Positions 34,880-47,200 of a stretch of 64,000 bases of DNA are shown here, in pieces; the first letter of the stretch is position 1, and every line of letters starts with the position of its first letter. Position numbers and translations under genes: made by a program. The DNA comes from Brevipalpus yothersi (lineage: Eukaryota > Arthropoda > Arachnida > Trombidiformes > Tenuipalpidae). A model generated the notes under the pieces. That model saw only the letters and a program-made list of their open reading frames with translations. It searched no databases and had not been told where the DNA came from. Where the stretch lies: assembly GCA_003956705.1 (NCBI GenBank), contig QZCP01000241.1:1-64000 (forward strand), written 5' to 3'.

Positions 34880-36006
34880 GAACGTGACAGTGAGTTAATC
34901 ACCTCATGATACATGTATTACCTACAATAGTATTCAATTCCCTTCTATTCAATAGTAAGAGAAAGATACCCTGAAAAATTTAAAATCCTGCTGGATTCAC
35001 TTAATTCAAATAGAATGATGAATAAAGACACGAATGATAAAAAACCCGATTTGTTGATGAGACGTGGACTATAAACATGTAAACATTTATGTGGCCTCTT
35101 CGTTGGTATTATTTTGAAGAAAAGAATAGTTATAATCATATTATAAGGCCCAATCTTGGTAGATACATCGAAACATCTCTTATCAACTCGCGACGTGATT
35201 ATCTCTTCTCTTTCTTCACTTTCCATCATAATTCAAAATCTATGGTGAAGGATATTTATGCATCCATTCCTGTTGCTGGCTTGATGATCGAGCAGTTCTT
35301 GGACTCATTCGATTTGGGTGATGGAATTCTCGATCACAATTCTTTTGAAAAAATTCCCAAAGCTCCGGATCCATTCAAGTACAAATTATCCACATGGAAG
35401 GAACTCAATGCATTCAATATCAATCAATGGACTACACAGACGAAAATTATTTTAACTGATTGGGAATCGAGACACAGTTTATCTTGTAAAGATTTATACG
35501 ATCCAGATTATCCGATAAAATCGCTCATATGTTTCAAGACAATCCCTTTTTCCTGCGAAAGTTTGCAATTTTTTGCAAAAAATAAGGATATCATTGCCTC
35601 TGATGTGGTGTTGGATTGTTTGTCAGAACTGTACATTAAACCCCAAGAATCGTATGAGAAAAACAATCCACAAATAGTGAGCATCGCTTTTGCTGGGAGA
35701 AATGTGAAAGCTGCCAATTTATCAATTGAAAGTCTTAATTCCACTACTCGAGCTCAACAACTCATGGCATTTCGACAGAGTCTTGATTTCCCGGTTGGAG
35801 ATGGACGAATAGTAGGTTTTATTTTCATCGGGGACCGTTTATTTGTATCGAATGTATGGAGTGAGATTCTCATTTCGATCCACAAAACTTTTCCACACGT
35901 TAATTTCATGGACATCTCATGTCGCGAGCCTGAAGACTCACCCACTGCTGAGTAAGGCCTGGTAGAAGGTATCAGGATCCATTTAATCCATTTAATCCAT
36001 TTGTAA
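34880..36006 (+). pseudogene. F-box copy 6, 3' part, beyond retrotransposon 1
   Basis: After the target duplication the remaining first-exon bases reach a donor near 34890. The intron ends at CAATAG 34955, and exon 2 runs from 34956. It begins in frame (RERYPEKFKILLDSL) but hits a TAA near 35070 and shifts frame. From 35089 a 288-codon open stretch carries the family blocks, then an in-frame TAA (35953-35955) replaces the Gln of TAEQGL. The end shows a small tandem duplication of ATTTAATCC. Several independent lesions make it a pseudogene regardless of the insertion. Confidence 0.85.
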
Positions 36007-36969
36007 TCTATTATCAGTCGGCAAAGACAATCTTTTCTATCTGTTGGACCATTTTCGTATACTAACTTGAGAGCCCCAACAGTGAACTTTTTGTCGGCTT
36101 ATTTTCTTAATTCTTACATTCCAAACAATTCAACTCGACTCACAATTCTGTTCGAATAGCCACTGAATAATTGAGTAATTGGATACAAAATTCTTCTTAT
36201 TTCATCTCGATGCTTGAGATGATGATCTGTCTAATGAATTCCACTCACGCTCTTGGGAATTTTGAGACAAATGTGGAAGTTTTATACCGGATTTAATGAT
36301 AGGTAAGTCTCATTCCATTCCCATGAACGATATATACCATTCTTCTGAAACTAATGCGTCTGGAAACAATGCTAAAACTGTTCCACCGAGATCATATGGC
36401 TAAGACAATGTGGAATTCAGTCATCTTTCCCGTTAATATTAGTATTTGACCACTAAATTCATTGAATTATCCTGAGAAGATCCAGTCACTATTATCATTT
36501 GCTCCTCAATTCCAGTTTATTTCGTTTTGAGTGCATCAAAATTCATTGAGACAAAAGTGTTCAATCATAACTTGTTGAACATCTCTCATTTGGTTTTGTC
36601 TCATTTAAAGTACAAACTGTTTCTCCTTCTCAGATGACAATACCTACGATATATTTTTTTGGAAAGCGTCAGTTATAATTTAGGCAAGTTTTGTGACGTG
36701 GTTAATCCAGTTGAATAATTATTCTGTAGGTGCTTGATGTATTGGTTTGAATGGTGTTGCCATCGAATTTGAGTCGACTTTTAAGGTGAGTAATCTTTCT
36801 ACTCATCACTCTTCTAGCTTACTTCTACTGCTACCGTAGGTTTTCAGTGAGCTCGTGAGAAATCAATCTGTTGAAAATCATCTATTCATTTGTTTTATCG
36901 ATTTATTTGTTTCATGATAGTTAATTCGATGATCATCACGAATTTCAGGATGAAGAGAAGATTGTTCAT

Positions 36970-37000
36970 CAAGAGGCCATCGAGAGTTGATGGCCTCTTG
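36970..37000. repeat. Second copy of the 12-bp perfect inverted repeat
   Basis: Exact 31-base match to 8534-8564, in the duplicated DHDH upstream region. Confidence 0.85.
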
Positions 37001-37578
37001 AATATATCTAGATCAATTCCTACCAGAATTTGTATCTTTCTTACTATTTTCTTTTCTCCTCCTTAATCAGTTCAAATTATAGCTGATCGCTCCAAAGAAT
37101 CTGAGTTTTCCGTGAGAACAGAGAAAATGGTTCCAAATGATAGCACAAAAAGAGTACGATCAAGTGGTTCAACAATTTTCCTCAACAAAATGTTCAATAT
37201 CGGTAATAATCGGTATTGGCCAGTATGCATGAGTCCTCTTTCATCAAAAAATGGTACTGATATCGTACAGGTACTGCCTATTCTCTAGCATACCAAGAAC
37301 AGAAAAAAGTGACATAGGTAAATGGTATATACTTTCTTTCCCATCATCTGTACATGGATAATTCCATAGGAAGATTAGTGTAGCCTTTGAATACGGGAGA
37401 TTACTGAAGAGATTTTCTCATCATAACATTGAGCTACCAACCTGTAGAAACTCTACAGTTGTTTTCATGATTTATCAGCTACTAAGTTTTTTTCATTCAT
37501 CTTCTCATCTTTTCGGTTTCTCCAATTCGAATTGGAGAAATTTAGTTCTAGTAAAATTGTGATATCTTCACGCCGACA

Positions 37579-37668
37579 CTGAGTATTAAATGGGTTATAT
37601 TAGGTGCTGGTCATATCTCGAATGATTCCACCGTTTGTATTCGGAGTCCGCCACAAGAAGACCGCAAG
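37579..37668 (+). pseudogene. DHDH first-exon duplicate with lost start codon
   Basis: A 90-base segment aligned to DHDH exon 1 (9141-9230), including the Rossmann GAGHIS codons and the GTAAGT donor. The ATG is CTG here, and substitutions change conserved positions (for example Phe to Ser after SND). Homology extends both ways, from about 36830 to about 37920. No second or third exon follows. Confidence 0.88.
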
Positions 37669-38489
37669 GTAAGTTAAATTGATTAATTTTTCTAGGCGAA
37701 GTCTCCATTTTATATTCAATTGGATGCATGTGACTGGAAAAAAATGATTACTTTAAGTGATGACTATCAGATAGATGAGATCGATCGAAGAATAAGTCCT
37801 CTATTCATGCTATAATTGTGGAAATTCATTGGCAGCTGCTTTCAGTTTTTTCATGTGAGACAGACTTTCTATCAGAACTGATTCTATTCATATTTCAAAT
37901 TTTCTGAAACACTAATTAAGAAAGCCACCTCTATGATTCTTGGACTTCCCTTCTGATTCCATATAATTAACAATTGGATTATCCACATAATTCTGCCCAT
38001 CTTTGGTCAATAGTATCCTCTACTTGATCGATTTTCTCCCCCCATTTTCAGAGTCACTATAATGGAGACGATTCTTGCACTCAATAACTTTACTCAGTGT
38101 AATTCACGAGACTTTCTGGACCATAAGTTCACGAAAAAATTACAAGATTTGGTCAGTCAAATGAAATAATTATTTTGTCAATGCTTGATACATTGGTTTG
38201 AATGGTGTTGCCATCGAATTTGAGCTGACTTCCAAGGTGATTAATCTTTTTACTCAGCATTCTATCAACTTACTTATATGTTGCAATCATCACCGAAGGC
38301 AGACTTCTGTGCACTTCATCATAGTTTGGCTGACTAATAGCAAAATCCACCCCGTTTTCAAATGGAGTTCTTGGGTATAAATTTTTCATCAGACCTTAAG
38401 AATCGTTCCCGCATTGATTAATTGATAAAAAAATACAACAATCGACTATTTGCATGACAAGTGGCATTTTCATGTGGCAAACTGGCATC

Positions 38490-38830
38490 TTCGATTCTGA
38501 AACTAGACAAGAGAGGAAATGATAATAAAGCGATCGTCGGAGGTCGCACAATTGAGGCCACGGCACGATGTACAGTCCAACTATCAACCCAAGTAGAGCC
38601 TCCGAATAGCTGAGCCCTAAGATACTCAAAGAGGCTTCCGAGAAGAGGATACTTATCTGGGATCACTTCGGGGGCTAGAAACGGCCGGGGATGAATCTGG
38701 TGGAGAGACCGATCAGTGGAAGGGATAAGAAAAAATTTTCCATAATTGAGGATCTGATGGAGTAACCTAGCTGACAAAACAGACAAATCAGAGCTAGTAG
38801 CGATCTAAGGGCTGATGGTTCTCTAGCGGC
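38490..38830. other. GC-richer unique insert in a duplicated spacer
   Basis: The homology shared with other spacers ends sharply after the CAAGTGGCA block, and a GC-richer stretch begins. On the - strand it contains an ORF of about 120 codons (38786-38418) with no domain I recognise. It could be a fragment of a transposable element or of an unrelated gene. Confidence 0.3.
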
Positions 38831-39038
38831 ACAAGATTGTGGACCTTATTAATCATCATCATTCAGTGTGTGAACATTACAAGATTCTGTGAAAAAAATA
38901 TTCACTGTGAAAAGCCAAAGATAAGGTAAAGCGACTTATCCACTCTTGTTAAGATAATTCATTTTTGCCATTTGGAACCTGCCATTAACAAGATAAGAAA
39001 AAATTGTTCATTCAAGTGATGTTGATCTGTTGTTCAAA

Positions 39039-40345
39039 ATGAATTTATTTGCTTTGCCTTCAGAAATTGTGAACAAAATTTTCAATTTTCTGGATCCTTA
39101 TGATGTTTACAACTGTAAACTCGCCTATCCATCATGGGGCCTGGAAGCTAATCGATGGCTGGGCAAGTGTCAAGCAATTGAAACTTTCTCCTTCTCCGCG
39201 ATCATGGCGATTTTACCATTCAAGATCAATGGGAGAGCTGTTGATGGTTGGTTGATCACCGTGTGATATCTCATGTAATTATATCTAATTCTACTCTCTT
39301 TTCAATAGAAAGTGAAAGATATCCTCAACTCTTTGAAATCATGCTGGATTTGCTCAAATCAAATCGAAGGATGAACAAAGACACGATCCGTCAAGATTTA
39401 TTGGGAAGGAAGAAACACGAGGTATACACGAATGATCTTTACTGGTGTTATTTCAAAGAGAATAATGTGTATCATCATATAATACAGCCCAATCTTAGTA
39501 GATACATCAGGACATCTCTCAGTAACTCGCGACGTGATTATATCCTCTCTTTCGTCACCTTCCATTCTTTTTTCAAATCTATGGTGGAGAAAATTTATAG
39601 ACCCATTCATGTTGCTGGTTTCATGATCGAGCAGTTCTTGGACTCATTCGATTTGGGGGATGAAGTTCTTGATTTTGATCGTAGTTCTTTTGAACAAATT
39701 CCCGAAGCTCCCGATCCATTTGAGTATAAATTATCCATGATAAAGGCGCTGAATGCATTTAACATCAATCAGTGGGCCACACAGACGAAAGTTATTCCAA
39801 CTGATTGGAAATGGGGACACAGTTCCTCTTATAAAGATTTATACGATCCAGATTATCCCGTAAGATCGCTTGTATGTTTCAAGACGGTCCCTTTTTCCTG
39901 TGAACGTTTGGAATTTTTTGCAAAAAATAAGGATATCATTGCCTCTGATGTGGTGTTGGATCACTGTTCAACACTGTACATTAAACCCAACAAACGGTAT
40001 AAGAAGGAAAACAATCCACAAATACTTAGCATCGCCTTTGCTGGAAAGAATGTAAAAGCTGCCACTTTATCCATCGAAAGTCTCGATTCGACGAGTCGAG
40101 CTGAACAACTCATTACATTTCGACAGAGTCTTGATTTCCTGGTAGATGATGGACGAATAGTTGGTTTTATTTTCATCGGGGGCCGTTTATTTAAACGAAA
40201 TGCTCTGAGTGAGATTCTCATTTCAATCCACAAAACTTTTCCACACGTTAATTTTATGGACATCTCATGTCGCGAGCCTGAAAACTCACCCACTGCTGAG
40301 CAAGGCCTGGTAGAAGGTATCAGGATCCATTTAATTCATTTGTAA
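39039..40345 (+). CDS. F-box family protein, copy 7
   Basis: Exons 39039-39246 and 39309-40345 (62-nt intron) give 1245 nt and 414 aa in frame. The first exon is one codon shorter than in other copies but keeps phase. The donor is GTTGGT rather than GTAAGT. F-box-like motif LPSEIVNKIFNFLDPYDV, then all conserved family blocks and the TAEQGLVEGIRIHLIHL terminus. The usual AATAAA downstream has become AAAAAA in this copy, so 3' processing may rely on another signal. Apparently intact. Confidence 0.8.
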
Positions 40346-41049
40346 TCTATTATCAGTTGGTAAAGACAGTCTTTTCCTATCTGTTTCACAATATCTGCAT
40401 ACTTACTTGAGAGTACCACTAGTAAACTTTTTATTGGCTCATTTTCTTAATTTTCTTAATTTTTCATTCCAAAAAAATTGAACAAAAGGCTCACAATTCT
40501 ACCAGGATGATTACTCAGCAATGAGCAATCGAACACACAATGCTTCATGGACCATCTCGATGCTGATAAAATGATGAGCTGCATTACGCATAACAATCAT
40601 TATGAGAAATTGTTGCTCCACAAGGAATAGAGGTTCAAATTAAGTTGACAATTAATACAGGATTGGGTTATATTTTCATCAATAAAACTCAAATATTCCA
40701 TGTTTTGAATTCATTTCTTCGGCTCGATTTGATCCATCAGAAAATGTAGAACTCTCATGCTTTCAGCTCTCTGCTTGGTTAAAATCTGACCACAATTCCT
40801 CCTACAATAGAAATAATTATGGATGATTTTCTGTCCATTTGAATTTCCGTTACCAGTAAAATAAGTAAGAAAGTGTTGCTATATGATTTCTGGTTAAATA
40901 ACTACTTTAATACTATTTACGGTGCATGATCTGATGTGTGTAACTATCGGAAATCTTACAACTTTCCTGCATGCACTTTATCATAGTTTTCCAGACTGGC
41001 TGGCTAACAGCAATATTAACCCTGTTTTCAAATGAGTTCTTGGGAAAAA
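40346..41049. other. Spacer after F-box copy 7
   Basis: AT-rich spacer including sequence resembling the DHDH 3' flank (about 40640-40900). No gene seen. Confidence 0.45.
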
Positions 41050-41315
41050 TACTGACTTCTTGCCTCGTAAGCCTTTTCGAATAGGGCCACCAACCGCAAC
41101 CGCCATTCACGACGCTCTTCCGGTGTAATTTCATCATCTTCTCTAGCATCCGATTGTTTCTCTCGCAATTCGAGTGAACTTTCAATTATCTCCAGAACAA
41201 TGTCGTGAAGATCGTCCATAGTAGATTCGTGTAGCATCAAGAAACCGGCACCCTTCAGAATGGCTTCGACATTCGAAATGAGGGTCCACCAATCCTTGCT
41301 CGGAGTTAGGAAAAC
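41050..41315 (-). other. Unexplained GC-richer coding-like fragment
   Basis: On the - strand an open frame of about 85 codons encodes a strongly charged, helix-like sequence (KDWWTLISNVEAILKGAG, later MDDLHDIVLEIIE and ITPEERREWRLRLVALFEKA). Base composition is clearly more GC-rich than the flanks. It begins abruptly next to a degraded F-box fragment and ends in spacer sequence, so it looks like an exon or gene piece inserted into the array. No family recognised. Confidence 0.4.
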
Positions 41316-41935
41316 TTCCAGGCCTCCAGCATGAGATGTACATCAAATTAACATGTGAAAAAGTTTTGTGTATCGAAATGGGATTTTTACTCTTAACATT
41401 CAGTCCAAATTAATCACCAATGAAAATAAAACCTACTATCCGTCCATCATTTATCGGGAAATCAAAACTCTGCCGAAATGCCATGAGTTGTTCAGCTTGA
41501 GTCGTGAAATCTCGACTTTCAATGGATAAAGTGGCAGCTCTCACATTTTTCCCGGCAAAAGCGATGCTAATCATTGATGTAATGCTTCTCTCGGGGCACA
41601 TTGGTGATCTGATGTACACTTTTGAATAGTAATTTAAGACCACATTAGAGGCAACAATATGCTTGTTTCTCACCAAGGGATACAAAAGTTCGCAGAAAAA
41701 AAGCCTGAAACATACAAGCGATTTTATCGGATAATCTGGATCGCATAAATTCTCACGAGATAAAAGAATTTCCAGTCAGTTGAAATAATTTTCATCTGTG
41801 TGGCCCACTGACTGATGTTGAATGCACCGATTCTTGTTATCATGGATATTTTATACATGTACTTGAATGGATCCGGAGCCTTAGGAATTTCTTCAAAAGA
41901 GCTCCCATCAAAATCAAGAACTTCATTATCCAATT
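41315..41935 (-). pseudogene. Degenerate F-box family exon-2 fragment
   Basis: Two - strand open stretches (41933-41724 and 41685-41410) plus a decayed tail encode consecutive parts of the family domain: NEVLDFDGSSFEEIPKAPDPFKY, then SIAFAGKNVRAATLSIES and FRQSFDFPINDGRIVGFIFIGD. The N-terminal half and F-box exon are missing, and the block between the two stretches is frame-shifted. It is in inverted orientation relative to most of the array. Confidence 0.85.
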
Positions 41936-42498
41936 TGATCAGATAGTACTAGTCGAATATTCTTATAGATGCCAACTTGCCACATGCAAATGCCACTTGT
42001 TATGTGGAAAGTTGATCATTGAATTTTTTATCAATTAATTGATACGGAAATGATTATTAAGATCTGATAAAAAATTTATTCCCAAGAATTCAATTTGAAA
42101 ACGGGGTGGATTTTGCAATTAGTCCGCCAAACATGAAGAAGTGCACAAAATCTGCCTCCGGTGATTACTGCAACATAGAAGTAAGTTGCTAGAGTGCTGA
42201 GTAAAAAGATTAATCACCTTGGAAGTCAGTTCAAATTCGATGACAACACCATTCGAACCAATGTATCAAACATTGACAAAATAATTATTTCATTTGATTC
42301 ACCAAATCATGAAGCATTTTTTGTCCGATCGCTCATTATTAAGTCACCCACCAGGTAGACTTGAGTCTCTAGTTGAATTTATTGGAATATGAAAATTGAA
42401 AAAATAAGCCGATAAAAAGTTTACTCGTGGGGCTCTCAAGTTGGTATACACAGATTGTCCAACAGATAGAAAAGATTGTCTCGCCAACTGATCATAGA
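41936..42498. other. Inverted copy of the duplicated spacer block
   Basis: Read on the - strand, about 42330-41960 matches the spacer block seen at 18900-19190 and 38180-38460. No gene. Confidence 0.55.
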
Positions 42499-43656
42499 TC
42501 ACAAATGAACTAGATGGATTCTGATACCTTCTATCAGGCCTTCCTCAGAGGTCGGAAAATTTCTTGGCTCCCAACATGAGATGCTCATAAAATTAACGAG
42601 TGGAAATGTTTTATGGATCGAGATGAGAATCTCACTCCGAACATTTGGCAGGAATAAACGGTAACCAACGAAAAGAAAACCCACTATTCGTCCATCATTT
42701 ATCGGGAAATCAAGACTCTGTCGGAATGCGATGAGTTGCTTAGCTCGAGTCGTAGAATCAGAACTTTCAATGGATAAAGTGGCAGCTTCCACATTTTTCC
42801 CAGCAAAAGCGATGCTAATTATTCGTGGACTGCTTCTCTCAAGCCGTTTTTGGGATGTGATGTACAGTTTTGAAGATTCAGCCACGGCCACAACAGAGGC
42901 ACTGTTATCCTTATTTTTAACGAGAAGTTCTGGATGATGGTAGCAATGGGAGGTCGTCTTGAAAATTACCAGTGATTTTATCGGATTATCTGGATCGTAT
43001 AAGCCTCCACGAGATGAACTGTGTCCCGATTCCCAATTAGTTAAAATAACTTTTGTCTGTGTCGCCCACTGATTGATGTTAAATGCATTGAGTTCCTTCA
43101 CTATGGATATTTTATACTTGAATGGATCCGGAGCTTTAGGAATTTCTTCACAAAAACTGCGATCAAAATCAAGGATTCCATCCCCCAAATCAAATGCATC
43201 TGATTCCTGCTCGATCATCAAACCAGCAACTTGAATGGGTCCATAAATTTCCCTCACCATAGGTTGTAAAAAAGGATGGAAGGTCACGAAAGAGAAGAGA
43301 TAATCGCGTTGCGAGTTGCTAAGAGATGCTTTGAAGTATCCAAAACGATCAGGCTTCAATGTATGATGATACCTATTCTTTTTTTTATAATAATACCAAT
43401 GAAGACCAGTCGTATATAACTCATTCATGAGGTGTCTTTCCAACCAATCTCCGGGTGGTATGTCTCTATTCATCATTCTATTTGATTTAAGGGACTCTGC
43501 CATGATTTCGAAGTGTTGAGGATATCTTTCACTTTCTGTTGAAAATAGTTGAATACTCAATTGAGATATTATTTTTGCATGAGATTTCATGCAGTGATCA
43601 ACTTACCATCAACCAATCTCCCATCAATCACCTCAGATGGTAAAATTGCCTCGATT
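42499..43656 (-). CDS. F-box copy 8, 3' part, split by retrotransposon 2
   Basis: Contains the last 50 bases of exon 1 (43656-43607), a short intron with GTAAGT/CAACAG borders, and a completely open exon 2 (43535-42499) with all family blocks and the GIRIHLVHL end. The first part of exon 1 lies 14.6 kb away at 58452-58298. With one copy of the target duplication removed, exons 1 and 2 total 1242 nt (413 aa) in frame with no internal stop. The gene therefore appears to have been intact until the insertion. One oddity is TSEEGL in place of TAEQGL. Confidence 0.85.
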
Positions 43657-43661
43657 CTAGA
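43657..43661. repeat. Target-site duplication of retrotransposon 2 (left)
   Basis: CTAGA directly before the TG of the left LTR; the same five bases follow the right LTR at 58298-58302. Confidence 0.93.
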
Positions 43662-44256
43662 TGTGGGAGAAAACCGAGGACAAAACGAACTAACACGGGA
43701 GATGAACGAGAAGCTCGTCTTGAGCTCGATGTTCCTGAATTCGACAGGCTAATCGGGCCACGATCGCCTATCAGGTTCACACAAACCTACGGGGCCGAGT
43801 GTAGGCACTGAAGAACAGTGGACAACTTCTTACAATAAATGAGAAAGTTTAATGTAAGGAATACAAGACATACAAACTGATCTCGAGCAGAGATCGGACA
43901 GAGGTTAGCCTTACTCGACAAGAGTAAAATCTAACTGTGTCCTAACAAAGGACATCGGTCGCCTTATATAGTGGCAAACCGTGGGAAAGGAATTTGAGGG
44001 AGTAAAGAGAAGGAAAGGGATCTTGCTGATCCCTGGATGCTGAGGCCAGTTCTTCGGCCGAAGCATCTTGCACAAATGTGTGAAAAGCCTGGTTGGCTTT
44101 CTAGATGCGAGCAGCATCTGGTATTGACCCATCCCGGGTCAAAAAGAGAGGGAAATACACAAAGAAAGAGTACAAATGCATATATATAAATGAATAAATG
44201 AAGATCCTCATCCGATGATGAGAATATCATCGGGGAGGTCAGAGATTTCGCTCACA
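43662..44256 (-). repeat. 3' LTR of retrotransposon 2
   Basis: 595 bp, identical by eye to 57703-58297. It contains at least six perfect hairpins with 5-nt loops: 43879-43895, 43911-43927, 44016-44034, 44084-44100, 44103-44119 and 44124-44142. The adjacent - strand sequence CGGAGCGGGGGTC (44257-44269) is the candidate polypurine tract. Confidence 0.95.
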
Positions 44257-44277
44257 GACCCCCGCTCCGTGATCAGA

Positions 44278-47200
44278 TTACTTCCTCGATGATGTCGAAG
44301 AAGAGGATGAGGTAGAGAGGGCACGTGTTGTGCGACGCCTTGGTATAACGGGCTTGCTTTTCTTCCTGATGAAAGGACTGTCTTCAGCAGTAGGCTGAGA
44401 TGTGGCCAAGAGGCTGACGTCTTGGGGAGGATGAGGTTGAGCTTTGCGTTGAGCAGCGGTTCGTAGTCCACCTCTGAAGGTTGACATTCTGGCACCTTTC
44501 CTAGGTGCAGAGGATGATGATGGCTTGTCAGCGTTAGGTGGAGGCTGAGAGGAGGAACTTGGCCCAACAGCAAGTTGAGTTGATGAGGTAGCATCAGGCT
44601 GGGATGAGGATGCTTGAGCTTGAGCTTGGATGCTGGAAGCATCTTGTGATGATTGAGATGCTTGAGTGAGTTGAAAGGATGAGAGGCGTTCAGACTCACT
44701 ATGTACCGGGCTGGTATTCCGAGGTGTGATGGGAGAGAATGCTGGAGAATCTTCTTCCATCGGTGTAATGAGACTCCGTCCAGGAGCTTGATAGAAATCA
44801 GATCTCAGTCGATTGATTGACTCATGGAGATCTTCTTCATTTTCGGATCCAGCTTCATCAACCGTGTTGGTTGGATTCATTAATTGTTCTGCGGCAGCAG
44901 AGGCAGCATTCTCATCGGCAAATTGTCCTAGTTGAGAAACTAGAGAACTAACAGCGATGCAGAAACTTTCGGAACCAACTTCCATCGGAGAAGTTCGATT
45001 CTGATTTAGTTGAGAGCTCTGAGCAGAATTCTCTTGCTGAGAATTTTCAGGAGGAATACTTCCAGAGGCTGAGGTTTCGAATACCATTGAAGGAATTCTT
45101 GGAACAACTTGTTCCTCGGGATGAGGGCTTGAATGCTGAGAATGTTGAGGATGCTCTTGCTGAGCATCTTGATTTTGAGGCACGATGGCTTGATCCTGAG
45201 AAGATTGAGCATTGTTTTCAGGTGCAGGGTTAGCAGGTCGACGACCCAGAGCTTCATCCCAATCGATGATTTGGAGAGGATTAGGGTTATACCAACCAGC
45301 AAAATCATCATCTCGATTTTCTGGTTGAATGATGGTAATTTCAGTCCTCATATGAGGATCAACAGAGAGATCCGGATTGGGGTGATGACCACCCCAGAAT
45401 TCTGGATTAGTCATACCACGACCATTGTCCCAGATTGGAAGATAACCACTCCTACTCATGTAACATGACCGAGTAAGAGAATCTGGCCAAGATTCATTAT
45501 TCTGGAAGTGGAGAGCGAGCAATTTGGCAATCCAGGCATTGGGTGTCCAAAGATGTTGAGCAATATCGATCTTTTGTCGACAGAGGAAATATAATTTGAG
45601 AGCGATACGGGCAGTGAATGTTGGAGGATGTCTTCTCGGGAATCTGATGTGTCCTCGAGAGATGAGATGGATAATACATCGATGATTGATGTAATAGTTA
45701 CTATTATAAGGAGAATAGTAACGTCCAAGATCAACGCATTTGAGCAAAATGTGTCGAACTTGAGTTCCGGTGAATCCGAGAGCTCGGAGTTGACGTTCAG
45801 GGTCGAACGCAACGATGGTGCGAGCAGCAGCAAAATATTCAGTTACTTGTCGAAGTAACGATCTGACAGCACAACCATGGCGAATATCATTCCAACTGAT
45901 ACCATGATATTGGGAGTAATCGTCCATGATTTCTTCTCTCTTTTGCTTGATGAAGGTTTCGAAGATGGTTTCCATATCGAATTTATGGATTGAAACCCAA
46001 ACAGCTCTTTCAATACCTTCGTCTCGCATTGGATCTTTCATGCGAACGCATTCCGTATGAAATGAAATGACGGAATTCATCGGAAATTTAGGATCGGTTC
46101 TGGCGGTGATGAGTTCTTCAATCCAATTTTGGAACTTAGGAATCGGCTGAGTAGGGCGTGTAGCCCAACTATTAGCACGCAGATGAACAATTTTTGTGTC
46201 ATACANNNNNNNNNNNNNNNNNNNNNNNNNNNNNNNNNNNNNNNNNNNNNNNNNNNNNNNNNNNNNNNNNNNNNNNNNNNNNNNNNNNNNNNNNNNNNNN
46301 NNNNNNNNNNNNNNNNNNNNNNNNNNNNNNNNNNNNNNNNNNNNNNNNNNNNNNNNNNNNNNNNNNNNNNNNNNNNNNNNNNNNNNNNNNNNNNNNNNNN
46401 NNNNNNNNNNNNNNNNNNNNNNNNNNNNNNNNNNNNNNNNNNNNNNNNNNNNNNNNNNNNNNNNNNNNNNNNNNNNNNNNNNNNNNNNNNNNNNNNNNNN
46501 NNNNNNNNNNNNNNNNNNNNNNNNNNNNNNNNNNNNNNNNNNNNNNNNNNNNNNNAGATCTACAGGAGATTCTTGTCTGGATGGAGCTTGATTAGCTGAT
46601 GATGATGCAGCAGTGGATGCTGTAGCTTTGGGCACTTTAGGAATTTTAAAGTGGCTTAGGGCAGTTTCTTGTTGCCTTTTCATCTCAGAAAGAGATGGAC
46701 AATAGGTAACATTGGTATTTCCAGGCAGAGTACCATCGATGAGGTACTTTTGAATATCTTTGGCATATTCACGCTGGATCCATTCTCTTTGCTTTTGGAC
46801 CTCAGGCGAAGGCTTTTGATTGTAGAGATACGGTGGCCAAACTCCAGTAGAGACTCTAAGATCATCATAGTATGATGGCATTCGAACTGGTTCATTGCTT
46901 GGACCAGCTTGAGGTTCTGAACTCTGTTCAGCTTGAGGCTCTTGATGAGCAGAAGTACTTTGGCCGGAGGCTGTAGCTTGAGGAGCAGAACTTTTCCTAG
47001 CAGATTCTGCTTGGATGGATGAGTTCTGAGAGCTTTCAGAAGTGGACGGCTGAGTGCTTGCTCCAGAATCACTGCAGAACGGATGAAAACGCTCATAAAA
47101 CTGTTCAAACCGAGATCGCGATTCGGTGTGAGGAGCTTGATCAGGAATTGGAGCATCTGATTGAGAATCAGAATCTTGAGCAAGACGCAAGAGTTCCTCT

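Larger units (their letters stand above)
36007..39038. other. Spacer with a duplicated DHDH 5' region and unexplained GC-richer insert
   Basis: Contains a duplicate of the DHDH upstream region and first exon (about 36830-37920), the repeated intergenic block (38180-38460), and a GC-richer unique stretch at about 38490-38830. No functional gene is supported. Confidence 0.5.

Noticed and set aside
44208..44699. ORFs crossing the LTR boundaries (also 58249-58452 continuing into the LTR, and 43911-44230)
   Set aside because: Chance frames through the LTR and an overlapping frame of the accessory ORF. The F-box part at 58298-58452 is annotated separately.
46129..46599. + strand ORFs across the N gap
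   Set aside because: Open only because undetermined codons cannot be stops.
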